Shown in pieces: positions 11,147 through 21,400 of a stretch of 64,000 bases of DNA. Below the pieces are notes generated by a model. It was given only the letters and a program-made list of their open reading frames with translations, searched no databases and was not told the DNA's origin. Made by a program: the position numbers and the translations under genes. How positions within the stretch are numbered: the stretch's first letter is position 1; each line of letters opens with the position of its first letter. Origin of the DNA: Aquila chrysaetos chrysaetos (Eukaryota; Chordata; Aves; Accipitriformes; Accipitridae); assembly GCF_900496995.4 (NCBI RefSeq), contig NW_024470394.1:103982-167981 (forward strand), in the 5' to 3' direction.

Positions 11147-11159
11147 AATTACCTTTGCA

Positions 11160-12250
11160 GCTGGGGTCGGTCGCCGTGCCGTTCCTGAGCCAGGTCGCCA
11201 CGCCAACGAAGGCAACAAGTGGTGCCGAAACCCGGGAAAGTCGCCTGGAATCGGGTGAACGGCGTCCGGAGCGGCAGGACCAGCCCGGCGGGGAGGACGC
11301 TCCCGGACCAACAAGGAGGATGGAAGCCCTTGTGAAGGTCGTATCACAATTACCTAAGCAGTGGGGTATTGATTGTAAACCCAAAGATTTTACTCTCGCG
11401 CTTGCGAGGCTTTTACAAATTGGGCTCATTGACCAGCCGGTGGATATTCTCCACCCCGAAGTGTGGGACAAGCGCACTAAAGCGCTTGCCGAGGAGACGA
11501 TGTCCTCGGGTTGTGGGGGAAAGTCGTACGGGCCCTGCAGAAGGCCATGCAAGAGCAGGAGACCCGGAGGGCGGCAAAGGACTGTTTGGCGATCATCCCG
11601 AAACTGGGAGTCGGAGCAGCCACACAGACCCCGCACCCCCCAGATAATGCTGAGTCCGCTGAGCCTAAGCATCGGCGAGAGGGTGGCGTGCCCCCTCGAT
11701 CCCCGAACCCCGACCCGCTTACGGAGGGACCGAAACGAGGTAAATCCTTCTGGGGTGGGCTAGCCGAGGAGGCCAGGGACGCCGCGGAGAAACCGGAGTC
11801 TGGGGAAGCCTGGGCCGGACCACCGCCTTACGCGCCCCAAGATGGCGCCGAGCAGAAAGGCAAGGGGCGAGGATGCCCTTGGCGGGAACAGGGAGGAAGC
11901 GCCAGCAGTAACAAGCGCACACAAAAGGCAAGGGGAGGAGAACGGGAAGGAGAAGGGTGGTGGGGGCGACCGGGAAGGGGAGGGGAGCGCGAGCGAAGGG
12001 CGGAAAGCCAGTCAGAGCGGCCATCTGCAAAAATGCCCTCACAGGGCAAACAGCCCGCCGAGCAGAGGGCGGGCCGAACCAAGAGGGCGGGGGGAACCAA
12101 GAGGGCGGGGGGGAACCAAGAGGGCGGGGCGAGCCAAGAGAGAGGAAACCGGAAGTTTCCGGTCAGTCGAGTTCCGACTCTGGATCAGACACCAGCTGGG
12201 ACGAGTGGCTCGCAACCGATTCCAACTTAGAGGAGGATGAAGTGACAGAG
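11160..12250 (+). mobile_element. Endogenous retrovirus fragment: U5 end, primer site, leader and broken gag
   Basis: Bases 11,161-11,217 match the U5 end of the LTR at 31,112-31,377, ending GGCAACA. A primer-binding site follows directly. A gag-like frame opens at 11,320 (MEALVKVVSQLPKQWG), resembling the matrix region of alpharetroviral Gag in length and layout. A frame change near 11,500 separates it from the next open segment, which runs to about 12,230 and has a PPPY late-domain-type motif near 11,820. The rest is Gly/Arg/Lys-rich low complexity. No capsid, protease or pol is present and there is no 5' LTR, so the fragment is non-functional. Confidence 0.75.
11220..11237 (+). promoter_or_regulatory. 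Retroviral primer-binding site complementary to tRNA-Phe
   Basis: TGGTGCCGAAACCCGGGA is the exact complement of the 3' end of vertebrate tRNA-Phe (TCCCGGGTTTCGGCACCA). It lies two bases after the LTR terminus, where a primer-binding site belongs. Classical avian alpharetroviruses use tRNA-Trp. Confidence 0.8.
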
Positions 12251-12365
12251 ATAATGTGTGATGCACTAACCGCAAAAAAAAAAAAACAACCCAAAACCCC
12301 AGGAGTCCCCTCCAGCCCACGGCACCCTGCCCCACCAGCCCCTCCTCGCCGTCGCAGGTATCCCG

Positions 12366-12575
12366 CAGCTTAGGACGAGAGGAAACGGCCTCAAGTTGAG
12401 GTAAGGGAGATTTAGGTCAGATATTAGGAAAAATTTCTTTACTGAGAGGGTTGTTAAACATTGGAACGGGCTGCCCAGGACGTGGTTGAGTCACCATCCC
12501 TGGAGGTATTCAAAAAGCGAGTGGACGGTGGTACTTCAGGACATGGTTAGCGGGCATGGTTAATGGTTGGAAACT
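12366..12575 (+). mobile_element. CR1 LINE 3' fragment
   Basis: The fragment contains GAGGAAACGGCCTCAAGTTG, ATTAGGAAAAATTTCTTTAC, GGGCTGCCCAGG and GAGTCACCATCCCTGGAGGT, all hallmarks of the CR1 3' region, here in plus orientation. It follows the retroviral fragment and precedes a C-run. Confidence 0.9.
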
Positions 12576-12707
12576 AGTGGTTTCCACCTGGGGGGGGCAA
12601 GAACCGACCCCCACAGAGCCGTGGGCGGAACGGATTTTGCGTGTCCCCCCCCCCCCCCCCCCCACCTCTGCCGTGGGCAGCTCCCCGAGCACTCACCGTT
12701 GACGTAC

Positions 12708-12774
12708 CCTCAGCCCGGAGTCGCTCCAAGAGGGGCCGGACGCTGAACGGTCGCCCCACGACCACCGTAATTCG
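12708..12774 (-). pseudogene. TAFAZZIN: Orphan penultimate-type exon of tafazzin
   Basis: The minus-strand exon of 67 bp is bordered by CCCGTAG and GTACGT and encodes RITVVVGRPFSVRPLLERLR. This matches the segment of tafazzin (mitochondrial cardiolipin transacylase) after the acyltransferase core. No preceding or final tafazzin exon adjoins it. Upstream is a C-rich minisatellite fused to the WDR13/tafazzin promoter. It is the missing downstream part of the exons at 33.2-35.9 kb or a remnant of another copy. Confidence 0.75.
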
Positions 12775-12864
12775 CTACGGGACAGCGTCAGTAACCCCCC
12801 CGCCGCCCCCCCAAGCCCACCGCCAGCACGTCACCAGAGCCTCAGAGCACCCCAGAGACCCCCC

Positions 12865-13965
12865 CCCCACCCCACCAACTCCCTCAGAAATCCCCGGGGA
12901 CCCCCCCCAACACCCTTGGGATCCCCAGGGACCACCCAACACCCTTGGGATCCCCCAGGGACCCCCCCCAACTCCCTTGGGATCCCCCAGGGACTCCCCC
13001 AACTCCCTTGGGATCCCCTGAGACCGCCCCCAACCCCCTTGGGATCCCCAGGGACCCCCCCAGTTCCCTCAATAGCCACCGGGGAACCCCCACCACTGCT
13101 GCTGACCCCCACAGCACGTCCCCAGAGCCTCAGAGCACCCCAGAGATCCCCCCCCACCCCCCCAGCACCCCTTCGGATCCCCTTGGGGACCCCCCCGACA
13201 CCCTTGGGATCCCCAGGGACCCCCCCAACTCCCTTGGGATCCCCTGAGACCGCCCCCAACTCCCTTGGGATCCCCAGGGACCCCCCCAGTTCCCTCAATA
13301 GCCACCGGGGAACCCCCACCACTGCCGCTGACCCCCGCAGCACGTCCCTAGAGCACCCCAGAGACACCCCCCCACCCCACCAGCTCCCTCAGATATCCCT
13401 GGGACCCCCCCCAACACCCTTGGGATCCCCCAGGGACCCCCCAACACACTTGGGATCCCCCAGGGACCCCCCCAACTCCCTCAATATCCACTGAGGAACA
13501 CCCACCGCTGCCACTGACCCCCGCAGCACGTCCCTAGAGCCCCAGAGCACCCCAGAGACCCACCCCCCCCCCACCAGCACCCCTTAGGATCCCCTGGGGA
13601 CCCCCCCAACACCCCTTGGGATCCCCTGAGACCCCCCCCAACACCCTTGGGATCCTGTGGGACCCCCCCCAACACCCTTGAGATCCCCCAGGGACCCCCC
13701 CAAACCCCTTAGGATCCCCTGGGGACCCCCCCACCTCCCTTGAGATCCCCCAGGGACCCCCTCAACTCCCTCAGTATCCACTGGGGAATCCCCACCGCTG
13801 CCACTGACCCCCGCAGCACGTCCCCAGAGCCTCAGAGCACCCCAGAGATCCCCCCCCCCCCCCAGCACCCCTTCGGATCCCCCTGGGGACCCCCCCGACA
13901 CCCTTGGGATCCCCAGGGACCCCCCCCAGCTCCCTTGGGATCCCCCTGGGACCCCGCCCACCGCG
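12865..13965. repeat. C-rich minisatellite (30-bp-type unit)
   Basis: Tandem variants of CTTGGGATCCCCAGGGACCC followed by CCCCAACTCC are interspersed with longer units containing CCCCGCAGCACGTCCC and AGAGCCTCAGAGCACCCCAG. The same array fills tafazzin intron 2 at 34,490-35,460. At its right edge it joins the divergent promoter directly (13,965), so tafazzin exons 1-2 are absent from this copy. Confidence 0.95.
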
Positions 13966-14515
13966 GCGGAAGGGCCCCGCCCACCACCCCGTCACCAAGG
14001 CGACGCCCGGCGCCATTTTGGCGTGGGGAGGTGGCCGCCATTTTGGGAAGGGCGGGGAGAAGGCGGCCGGTCCCAACCGTCCCGCCCCGTCCCCGCCCCT
14101 GCCGGGGGACCCGGCGGGTAGACGGAGGGTGGAGCGGGACGGACAGGTACCTCCGTTCGGTTCCCGCATCGATCTCCGGGTTCCCGAGCCCGGCCTCGGC
14201 TTCAACCCCCCCCCCCCTGCTCCCCTGCTCATTCCCCTCAGGGCCCCCCCCGGGGCGGCCGGGGCACCCCTGGGAGAGGTAGGGGGGGGGAATGTTCTGA
14301 GGCCTGGTCCTTTTTGGGGGGGGGGGACACACGCGTCCCACTTGGGTCCTTGTCAGGGAGAACACCCTGATGCCCAGGTTCGTTGGAGCGGGGGGGGTCG
14401 GCAGATCCCGATGCCTGGTCCCTTTGTGGGGGGGCAGAATCCCGATACCTGTGCCCCAACCACATGCGTGCATCTACACCCCCCCACCCCCCCCCACACC
14501 ACGGTGGCAGCTGCC
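13966..14515 (+). pseudogene. WDR13: WDR13 5' region copy lacking the start exon
   Basis: The sequence matches 36,340-36,990: promoter with GCCGCCATTTTGG, non-coding exon 1 and intron 1. The piece from GCGGCCG to GGGCACCCCTGG, which includes the ATG-containing exon 2 and its donor, is missing, so this copy cannot make WDR13 from its normal start. It runs into minisatellite array A at 14,516. Confidence 0.8.
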
Positions 14516-17500
14516 ACAGCTGCATTTGGGGGTGCCTCTGGGGCTGCAGCACCTGTTTTGGGGCCTCAGAACCCGATTTGGGGTGCTGTGGGGCCGCAGC
14601 ACACCCCATTTTGGGGCTGCAAGCATCTGTTTTGGGGGTTCTCTGGGGTGTCAGCACCCGTTTTGGGGCCTCAGAACCCAATTCCGGGTGCTCTGCGGCC
14701 GCAGCACCCGTTTTGGGGCCTCAGAACCCATTTTGGGGCTGCAGCATCCCTTTTGGGGGTGCTCTGTGGCCCCAGTACCCATTTTGGGGGTGCTCTGGCG
14801 CCTCAGCACCCGTTTTGGTGCCTCAGAACACAATTTGGGGGTGGTCTGGGGCCCCGGCACCCATTTTGTGGCCGCAGCATCCTCCTGGGGGCTGCTCTGG
14901 GGCTGCAGCACCCGTTTTGGGGCTGCAGCACCTGTTTTGGGGGTGCTCTGGGGCCTCAGCACCCGTTTTGGGGCCTCAGAACCTGATTTATGGGTGCTCT
15001 GGGGCCGCAGCACCCATTTTGGGGCTGCAGCACCTGTTTTGGGAGTGCTCTGGGGCCGCAGCACCCCGTTTTGGGGCCTCAGAACCCGATTTGGGGATGC
15101 TCTGGGGCTGCAGCACCCGTTTTGTGGCCGCAGCACCCGTTTTAGGGGGGCTCTGGGGCCACAGCACCTGTTTTGTGGCCGCAGCACCCATTTTGTGGCC
15201 GCAGCACCCCTTTTGGGGGTGCTCTGGGGCCGCAGCAACCGTTTTGTGGCTGCAGCACCCCTTTTGGGGGTGCTCTGGAGCTGCAGCACCCATTTTGGGG
15301 CCACAGCACCCGTTTTGGGGGTGCTCTGGGGCCACAGCAACCATTTCGGGGCCACAGCACCCCTTTTGGGGGTGCTCTGGAGCTGCAGCTCCTGTTTTGG
15401 GGCTGCAGCACCTCTCTTGGGGGTGCTCTGGGGCGGTGGCACCCATTTTGTGGCCGCAGCACCCCTTTTGGGAGTGTTCTAGTGCTGCAGCACCCGTTTT
15501 GGGGCCTCAGAACACAATTTGGGGGTGCTGTGGGGCCGCAGCACCCGTTTTGGGGTTGCAGCATGACTTTTGCGGGTGCTCTGTGGCCCCAGTACCCATT
15601 TTGGGGGTGCTCTGGGGCCACAGCACCCGTTTTGTGGCCGCAGCACCCGTTTTAGGGGGGCTCTGGGGCCACAGCACCCGTTTTGTGGCCGCAGCACCCA
15701 TTTTGTGGCCGCAGCACCCCTTTTGGGGGTGCTCTGGGGCCGCAGCAACCGTTTTGGGGCCGCAGCACCCCTTTTGGGGGTGCTCTGGAGCTGCAGCACT
15801 CATTTTGGGGCCACAGCACCCGTTTTGGGGGTGCTCTGGGGCCACAGCAACTGTTTTGGGGCCACAGCCTTCCTTTTGGGGGTGCTGTGGGGCCGCAGCA
15901 CCCGTTTTGGGGCTGCAGCATCCCTTTTGGGGGTGCTCTGTGGCCCCAGTACCAATTTTGGGGGTGCTCTGGGGCTGCAGCACCCGTTTTGGGGCTGCAG
16001 CATCTGTTTCGGGGGTTCTCTGGGGTGTCAGCACCCGTTTTGGGGCCTCAGAACCCAATTCCGGGTGCTCAGGGGCTGCAGCACCCGTTTTGGTGTTGCT
16101 CTGGGGCCGCAGCACCCGTTTTGGGGCCGCAGCACCCCTTTTGGGGGTGCTCTGGAGCTGCAGCACCCATTTTGGGGCCACAGCACCCGTTTTGGGGGTG
16201 CTCTGGGGCCACAGCAACCGTTTTGGGGCCGCAGCATCCCTTTTGGGGGTGCTCTGGAGCTGCAGCACCCGTTTTGGGGCTGCAGCATCCCTTTTGGGGG
16301 TGCTCTGTGGCCCCAGTACCAATTTTGGGGGTGCTCTGGGGCTGCAGCACCCGTTTTGGGGCTGCAGCACCTGTTTGGGGGTGCTCTGGGGCTGCAGCAC
16401 CCGTTTTGGGGCCGCAGCACCACTTTTGGGGGTGCTCTGGGGCCACAGCACCCGTTTTGGGGCCTCAGAACACGATTTGGGGGTGCTGTGGGGCTGCAGC
16501 ACCTGTTTTGGGGCTGCAGCATCCCTTTTGCGGGTGCTCTGTGGCCCCAGTACCCATTTTGGGGGTGCTCTGGGGCCCCAGCACCCGTTTTGGGGCTGCA
16601 GCACCCCTCTTGGGGGTGCTCTGTGGCCCCAGTACCCCTTTTGGGGGTGCTCTGGAGCTGCAGCACCCGTTTTGGGGCCTCAGAACCCGATTTGGGGGTG
16701 CTCTGGGGCCGCAGCACCCGTTTTGGGGCCGCAGCACCCCTCTTGGGGGTGCTCTGGGGCTGCAGCACCCGTTTTGGGGCCGCAGCACCCGTTTTGGGGG
16801 TGCTCTGGGGCCGCAACACCCGTTTTGGGGCCTCAGAACCCGATTTGGGGTGCTCTGGGGCCGAGGCACCCGTTTGGGGCCGCAGCACCCCTCTTGGGGG
16901 TGCTCTGGGGCCACAGCAAACATTTTGGGACCGCAGCACCCCTCTTGGGGGTGCTCTGGGGCCACAGCAACAGTTTTGGGGCCTCAGAACATGATTTAGG
17001 GGTGCTCTAGGGCCGCAGCACCCGTTTTGGGAGTGCTCTGGAGCTGCAGCACCCATTTTGGGGCCTCAGAACCAATTTTGGGGCTGCAGCATCCCTTTTG
17101 GGGGTGCTCTGGGGCCCCAGTACGCCTCTTGGGGGTGCTCTGGGGCCTCATCACCCGTTTTGGGGCCGCAGCACCCATTTTGTGTCCGCAGCACCCCTTT
17201 TGGGTATGCTCTGGGGCCCCGGCACCCATTTTGGGGCCGCAGCACCCGTTTTGGGGGTGCTCAGGAGTCTCAGCACCTGTTTTGGGGCCTCAGAATCTGT
17301 TTTGGGGGTGCTCTGGGGCTGCAGCACCCATTTTGGGGCCACAGCACCCGTTTTGGGGGTGCTCTGGGGCCGAGGCACCCGTTTTGGGGCCGCAGCACCC
17401 GTTTTGGGGGTGCTCTGGGGCTGCAGCACCCATTTTGGGGCTGCAGCACCTGTTTTGGGGGTGCTCTGGGGCTGCAGCACCCGTTTTGGGGCTGCAGCAC

Positions 17501-18432
17501 CTGTTTTGGGGGTGCTCTGAGGCCGCAGCACCCGTTTTGTGGCCTCAGAACCTGATTTATGGGTGCTCTGGGGCCGCAGCACCCATTTTGGGACTGCAGC
17601 ACCTGTTTTGGGGGTGCTCTGGGGCCGCAGCACCCATTTTGGGGCCTCAGAACCTGATTTTGGGGGTGCTCTGGGGCCGCAGCACCCATTTTGGGGGTGC
17701 TCTGGGGCTGCAGCACCCGTTTTGGGGCTGCAGCACCTGTTTTGGGGGTGCTCTGGGGCCGCAGCACCCATTTTGGGGCCTTGGAACAGAATTTGGGGGT
17801 GCTCTGGGGCCCCGGCACCCATTTTGTGGCCGCAGCACCCCTCTTGGTGGTGCTCTGGGGCTGCAGCACCCGTTTCGGTGCTACAGCGCCTGTTTTGGGG
17901 GTGCTCTGAGGCCGCAGCACCCGTTTTGGGGCATCAGAACCTGATTTATGGGTACTCTGGGGCCACGGCACCCATTTTTTGGCCGCAGCACCTCTCTTGG
18001 GGGTGCTCTGGAGCTGCAGCACCCGTTTTGGGGCCTCAGAACCCGATTTGGGGGTGCTCTGGGGCCCCGGTACCCATTTTGGGGCTGTAGCACCTCTCTT
18101 GGGGGTGCTCTGGGGCCACAGCAACCGTTTTGGGGCCGCAGCACCACTTTTGGGGGTGCTCTGGAGCTGCAGCACCCGTTTTGGGGGTGCTCTGTGGCCC
18201 CAGTACCAATTTTGGTGGTGCTCTGGGGCTGCAGCACCCGTTTTGGGGCTGCAGCACCCCTTTTGGGGGTGCACTGGGGCCTCAGCACTTTTTGGGGCCT
18301 CAGAACCCGATTTGGGGGTGCTCTAGGGCCGCAGCACTGTTTTGGGAGTGCTCGGGCTGGCTGCAGCACCCATTTTGGGGCCTCAGAACCCATTTTGGGG
18401 CTGCAGCATCCCTTTTGGGGGTGCTCTGGGGC
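14516..18432. repeat. Minisatellite array A, second block
   Basis: It has the same unit as 1-2,290 and the final ~1.45 kb is nearly identical to 787-2,290. An 875-codon plus-strand frame (14,383-17,010) and similar frames on both strands are by-products of the 51-bp period. The array starts where WDR13 intronic sequence stops, consistent with expansion of the WDR13 intron 3 array. Confidence 0.95.
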
Positions 18433-21400
18433 CCCATCACCCGTTCTGCACCGTTCTGTATCTATTTATCCCCCAGTGTTCATCCGCGGACCAAAAATCC
18501 CGTCTTTTAACCCCTCCGTATACAGCTGAAATAAGAATTTGGGATTTATTTTTTTTCTTTTTTTGTTTGTTTGTTTGTTTTTCAGATGTCCTGGCGTAAG
18601 CATCTCGCGATGCTCAGCAGGGCGCGGGGCCGAGAGGGACGTTCGCGACCCGGGGAGCCCGTCCCGGTGCGGAGCAGAGCACGAGATGTGCAGGCACGTA
18701 CCTATGTAAAAGGCATTATGAAAGTCACAAGCTGCCGGTCGGGGTCTTTTCCCTTGGTTTGTGCTTTTTTTGGGGGAGTGAATAAGAAGGAGGGGGTCCG
18801 GGGGGGGTGATGACATCATTTGGGGCACCCCAATGTCACCGGGGAGGGGCAGGGATGTGGCGGAGGAGAGCAGGTGAATGAGGGATGGGGGGGTCCCCCC
18901 CCCCAAAAAAGGGGGATCCCAGCCCAAAAATGCCTGAACATGGATGGAGGGGGAGTGTTAAAAAATACTAAAACACTAAATATGGGTGTGAGGTGTTGAA
19001 ACGGAGAAAAAAAATCTCTCATTCTCATATGTATTGAAAAATAATATTCATTTATATGTAAAAGGATTTAAACATAAAGCTCCATGTCTAATATATTAGA
19101 CGAAGCATTTTAGAATTATATATTATAATATAATATATATATAGTATATATTCTCTGGTATTTCCACCAATTGCCCCAAAACTTACAGAGAAGGAAACAC
19201 CCCATAAATGACACATGCAAGGCCAGCAAATGTTTTTAATTCTGTCTTTGTCTTTTCTGCCTCTTGGCTCCAACCGAGTGTTGTTTTTGCAAGGTGATCC
19301 CAAAAGCAGAAAACAAATAGAAGCTCTTCCTCCAGGGACCTGTGGGCAGGCGGGGCAGCTGGCAGAGTTTTCCGAGTGTCTGGAAGTTCTTTCTGAGCTT
19401 TTCCTGGCCAGAGGCAGCGCTGGGAGGAGGGAGAGGGTGGGCTGCCGGTGTCCTTTGTGCAGCTTGGTCCTTGCTTTGGTACTTCATGGATTCTTCTTCC
19501 CCCTCTTCCTCCTCTCCAGCATTGCAGAAGTTAGATGTTGTGCTTCTGCCTCATCTGGGAAGCCCTTCTCCTCCTCCCGGCTGAGGGGTCGTAGTTTGCG
19601 GTGTCCACGAAGCGGCTGCGGAGATCGTAACCCCGCCGCGGGGATCTGCTTCGCTCCCTCTGCCTCGGCAGGATTTGGTCCTGAGCAACCCCGGGTGTCG
19701 GAGCCTGCTTGGAGCGGGCACTGGAGGGTCCTGGAGCCGCATCGTCCCTTGGGACTCACTCACGACGTGGAGGACTTCTTCTCACGCTTCTTCTCCGTCC
19801 TCCTCTCGCGGAGCGATGGTCGTCCGTGTACTCCACGAACCGGCTGCAGAGATTATAACCCCGCCGCGGGGATCGGCTCCGCGCTCTCTCCCGCAGCTGA
19901 GCTTGCTCCCCGGCATCCCGGGATGCGGGAACCCGCTTGGAGCTGGTGTTGGGGGTCCAAGCAGGCGAGTCATCCCTGGGGGTTTGTTCATGACTCGGAG
20001 GACTAGTTCTCCTCCTCCTCGCTGAGCCACGGTAGTCCGTGTACTCCACGAAGCGGCTGCGGAGAGTATAACCCCGCCGCGGGGATCGGCTCCGCGTTCT
20101 TTCCCGCAGCAGTCTTTGCTCCCGAGCAGCCCGGGATGCGGGAGCCCACCGGGAGCTGGCGTTGGAGGTCCACGGAGGTGAGTCATCCCTGAGGGCTTCT
20201 TCACGACTCGGACTCCTCCTCCTCCTTGCTGAGAGGCTGTAGTCCGTGGGGACCGTGAGCCAGCTGCGGAAATCGTTGTCCCGTTGCGGGAAGCTGCTCC
20301 AGGCCCTCTCCCTGATCACGTTCCTCTGGCAGCAGGAACAGGAGAACAGAGGCTGAATCCTCCTCCTCCTCTCGTCGTCGTCCGTGGTTTGCAACGCGTG
20401 CACCAAGGTCAAACAGTTGACGGCAGAACGGGAAACGCAGTGTTGGGTTTCTGGACGTGATACAAGGCCCCTGCGCCCGCCTGGCCGGGCTGCAGATGCT
20501 CCCGGCGTCCTGGCCAGTTTAAAAAAAAAAAACTTTGGGCTGGTGCTGGTCCTTGTTAGAGGAGGCTGGTGTCCTCTGTAGAATCCCCATCCCACCGCCG
20601 TGTTCTGCAAAGAGAGCTGTGAAAAGGCCCGCCTTTTCCTCCCCGTGAAAGGACCAGACCGGTGGGGAACACCAGAAAACCGTGGGAGGGTACAGCTAAG
20701 GGCGTCCCCAGATCTGCTCCCGGGCGGCCGAAAGGCAGAAGACCCAAGGGTGGACAAATGGGGTGGATCGGGTGGGATGCTTTTTGTGATAGGAAAACGT
20801 TTGCAAGCTTTGAAGAAGCTGCAGCCTGGGAGGGAAAGAGAACATGCCAGATCCGGAAAGAAAGCACTGATCCATCTCCCCGGACTTACCTAGTCCTTAG
20901 AAGCAGACCCCCATGGTCCCCCTGCAGGATACTCCTGCTTTGCGCCGGCCGCCCACTGCCTCAGGAAGGCGCGGGCATGTGATGGTATCCGTCGGGAAGA
21001 GGCCTTCCCCCCTGAAATCAGGGCTCCTGGAAAAAAAAGTGATTTCTATTTAGGGCTTTCTTTCTTGCATCTTTCCCTGGGGTCCCATCCACTGTCTTGG
21101 GAGCGTTTTCTTGACAGAGAGAGACTTATCACGAACCTACAAAGTTTGAAAATTTTGGTTGGGGGTCTTCCTCCCGCCAGTCCTGCCCTTTGTCGGAGCA
21201 AGAACCTCACTTTATAACTCCTATACGGCCTCCGTTTTCAGAGACTCGTAAAATGGTTGGGGTTGGCGGGGACCTTCAAGATCGTCTCGTTCCGTCCTCC
21301 CCTGCCATGGGCAGGGACAACCTTCCACTAGACCACAGGTTGTTCAAAGCCCCGTCCAACGGGCCTTGGACGCTTTCAGGGAAAGGCATCCACAACTGCT

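Noticed and set aside
12641-14282. Pro/Gly-rich, collagen-like open frames on both strands
   Set aside because: They are translations of the C-rich minisatellite. The same array is plainly intronic in tafazzin at 34,490-35,460.
14383-17010. 875-codon open frame and many similar frames in array A
   Set aside because: Frames are open on both strands, the translation is a monotonous 17-residue repeat, and there is no start context or splice structure. This is a product of a 51-bp tandem period.
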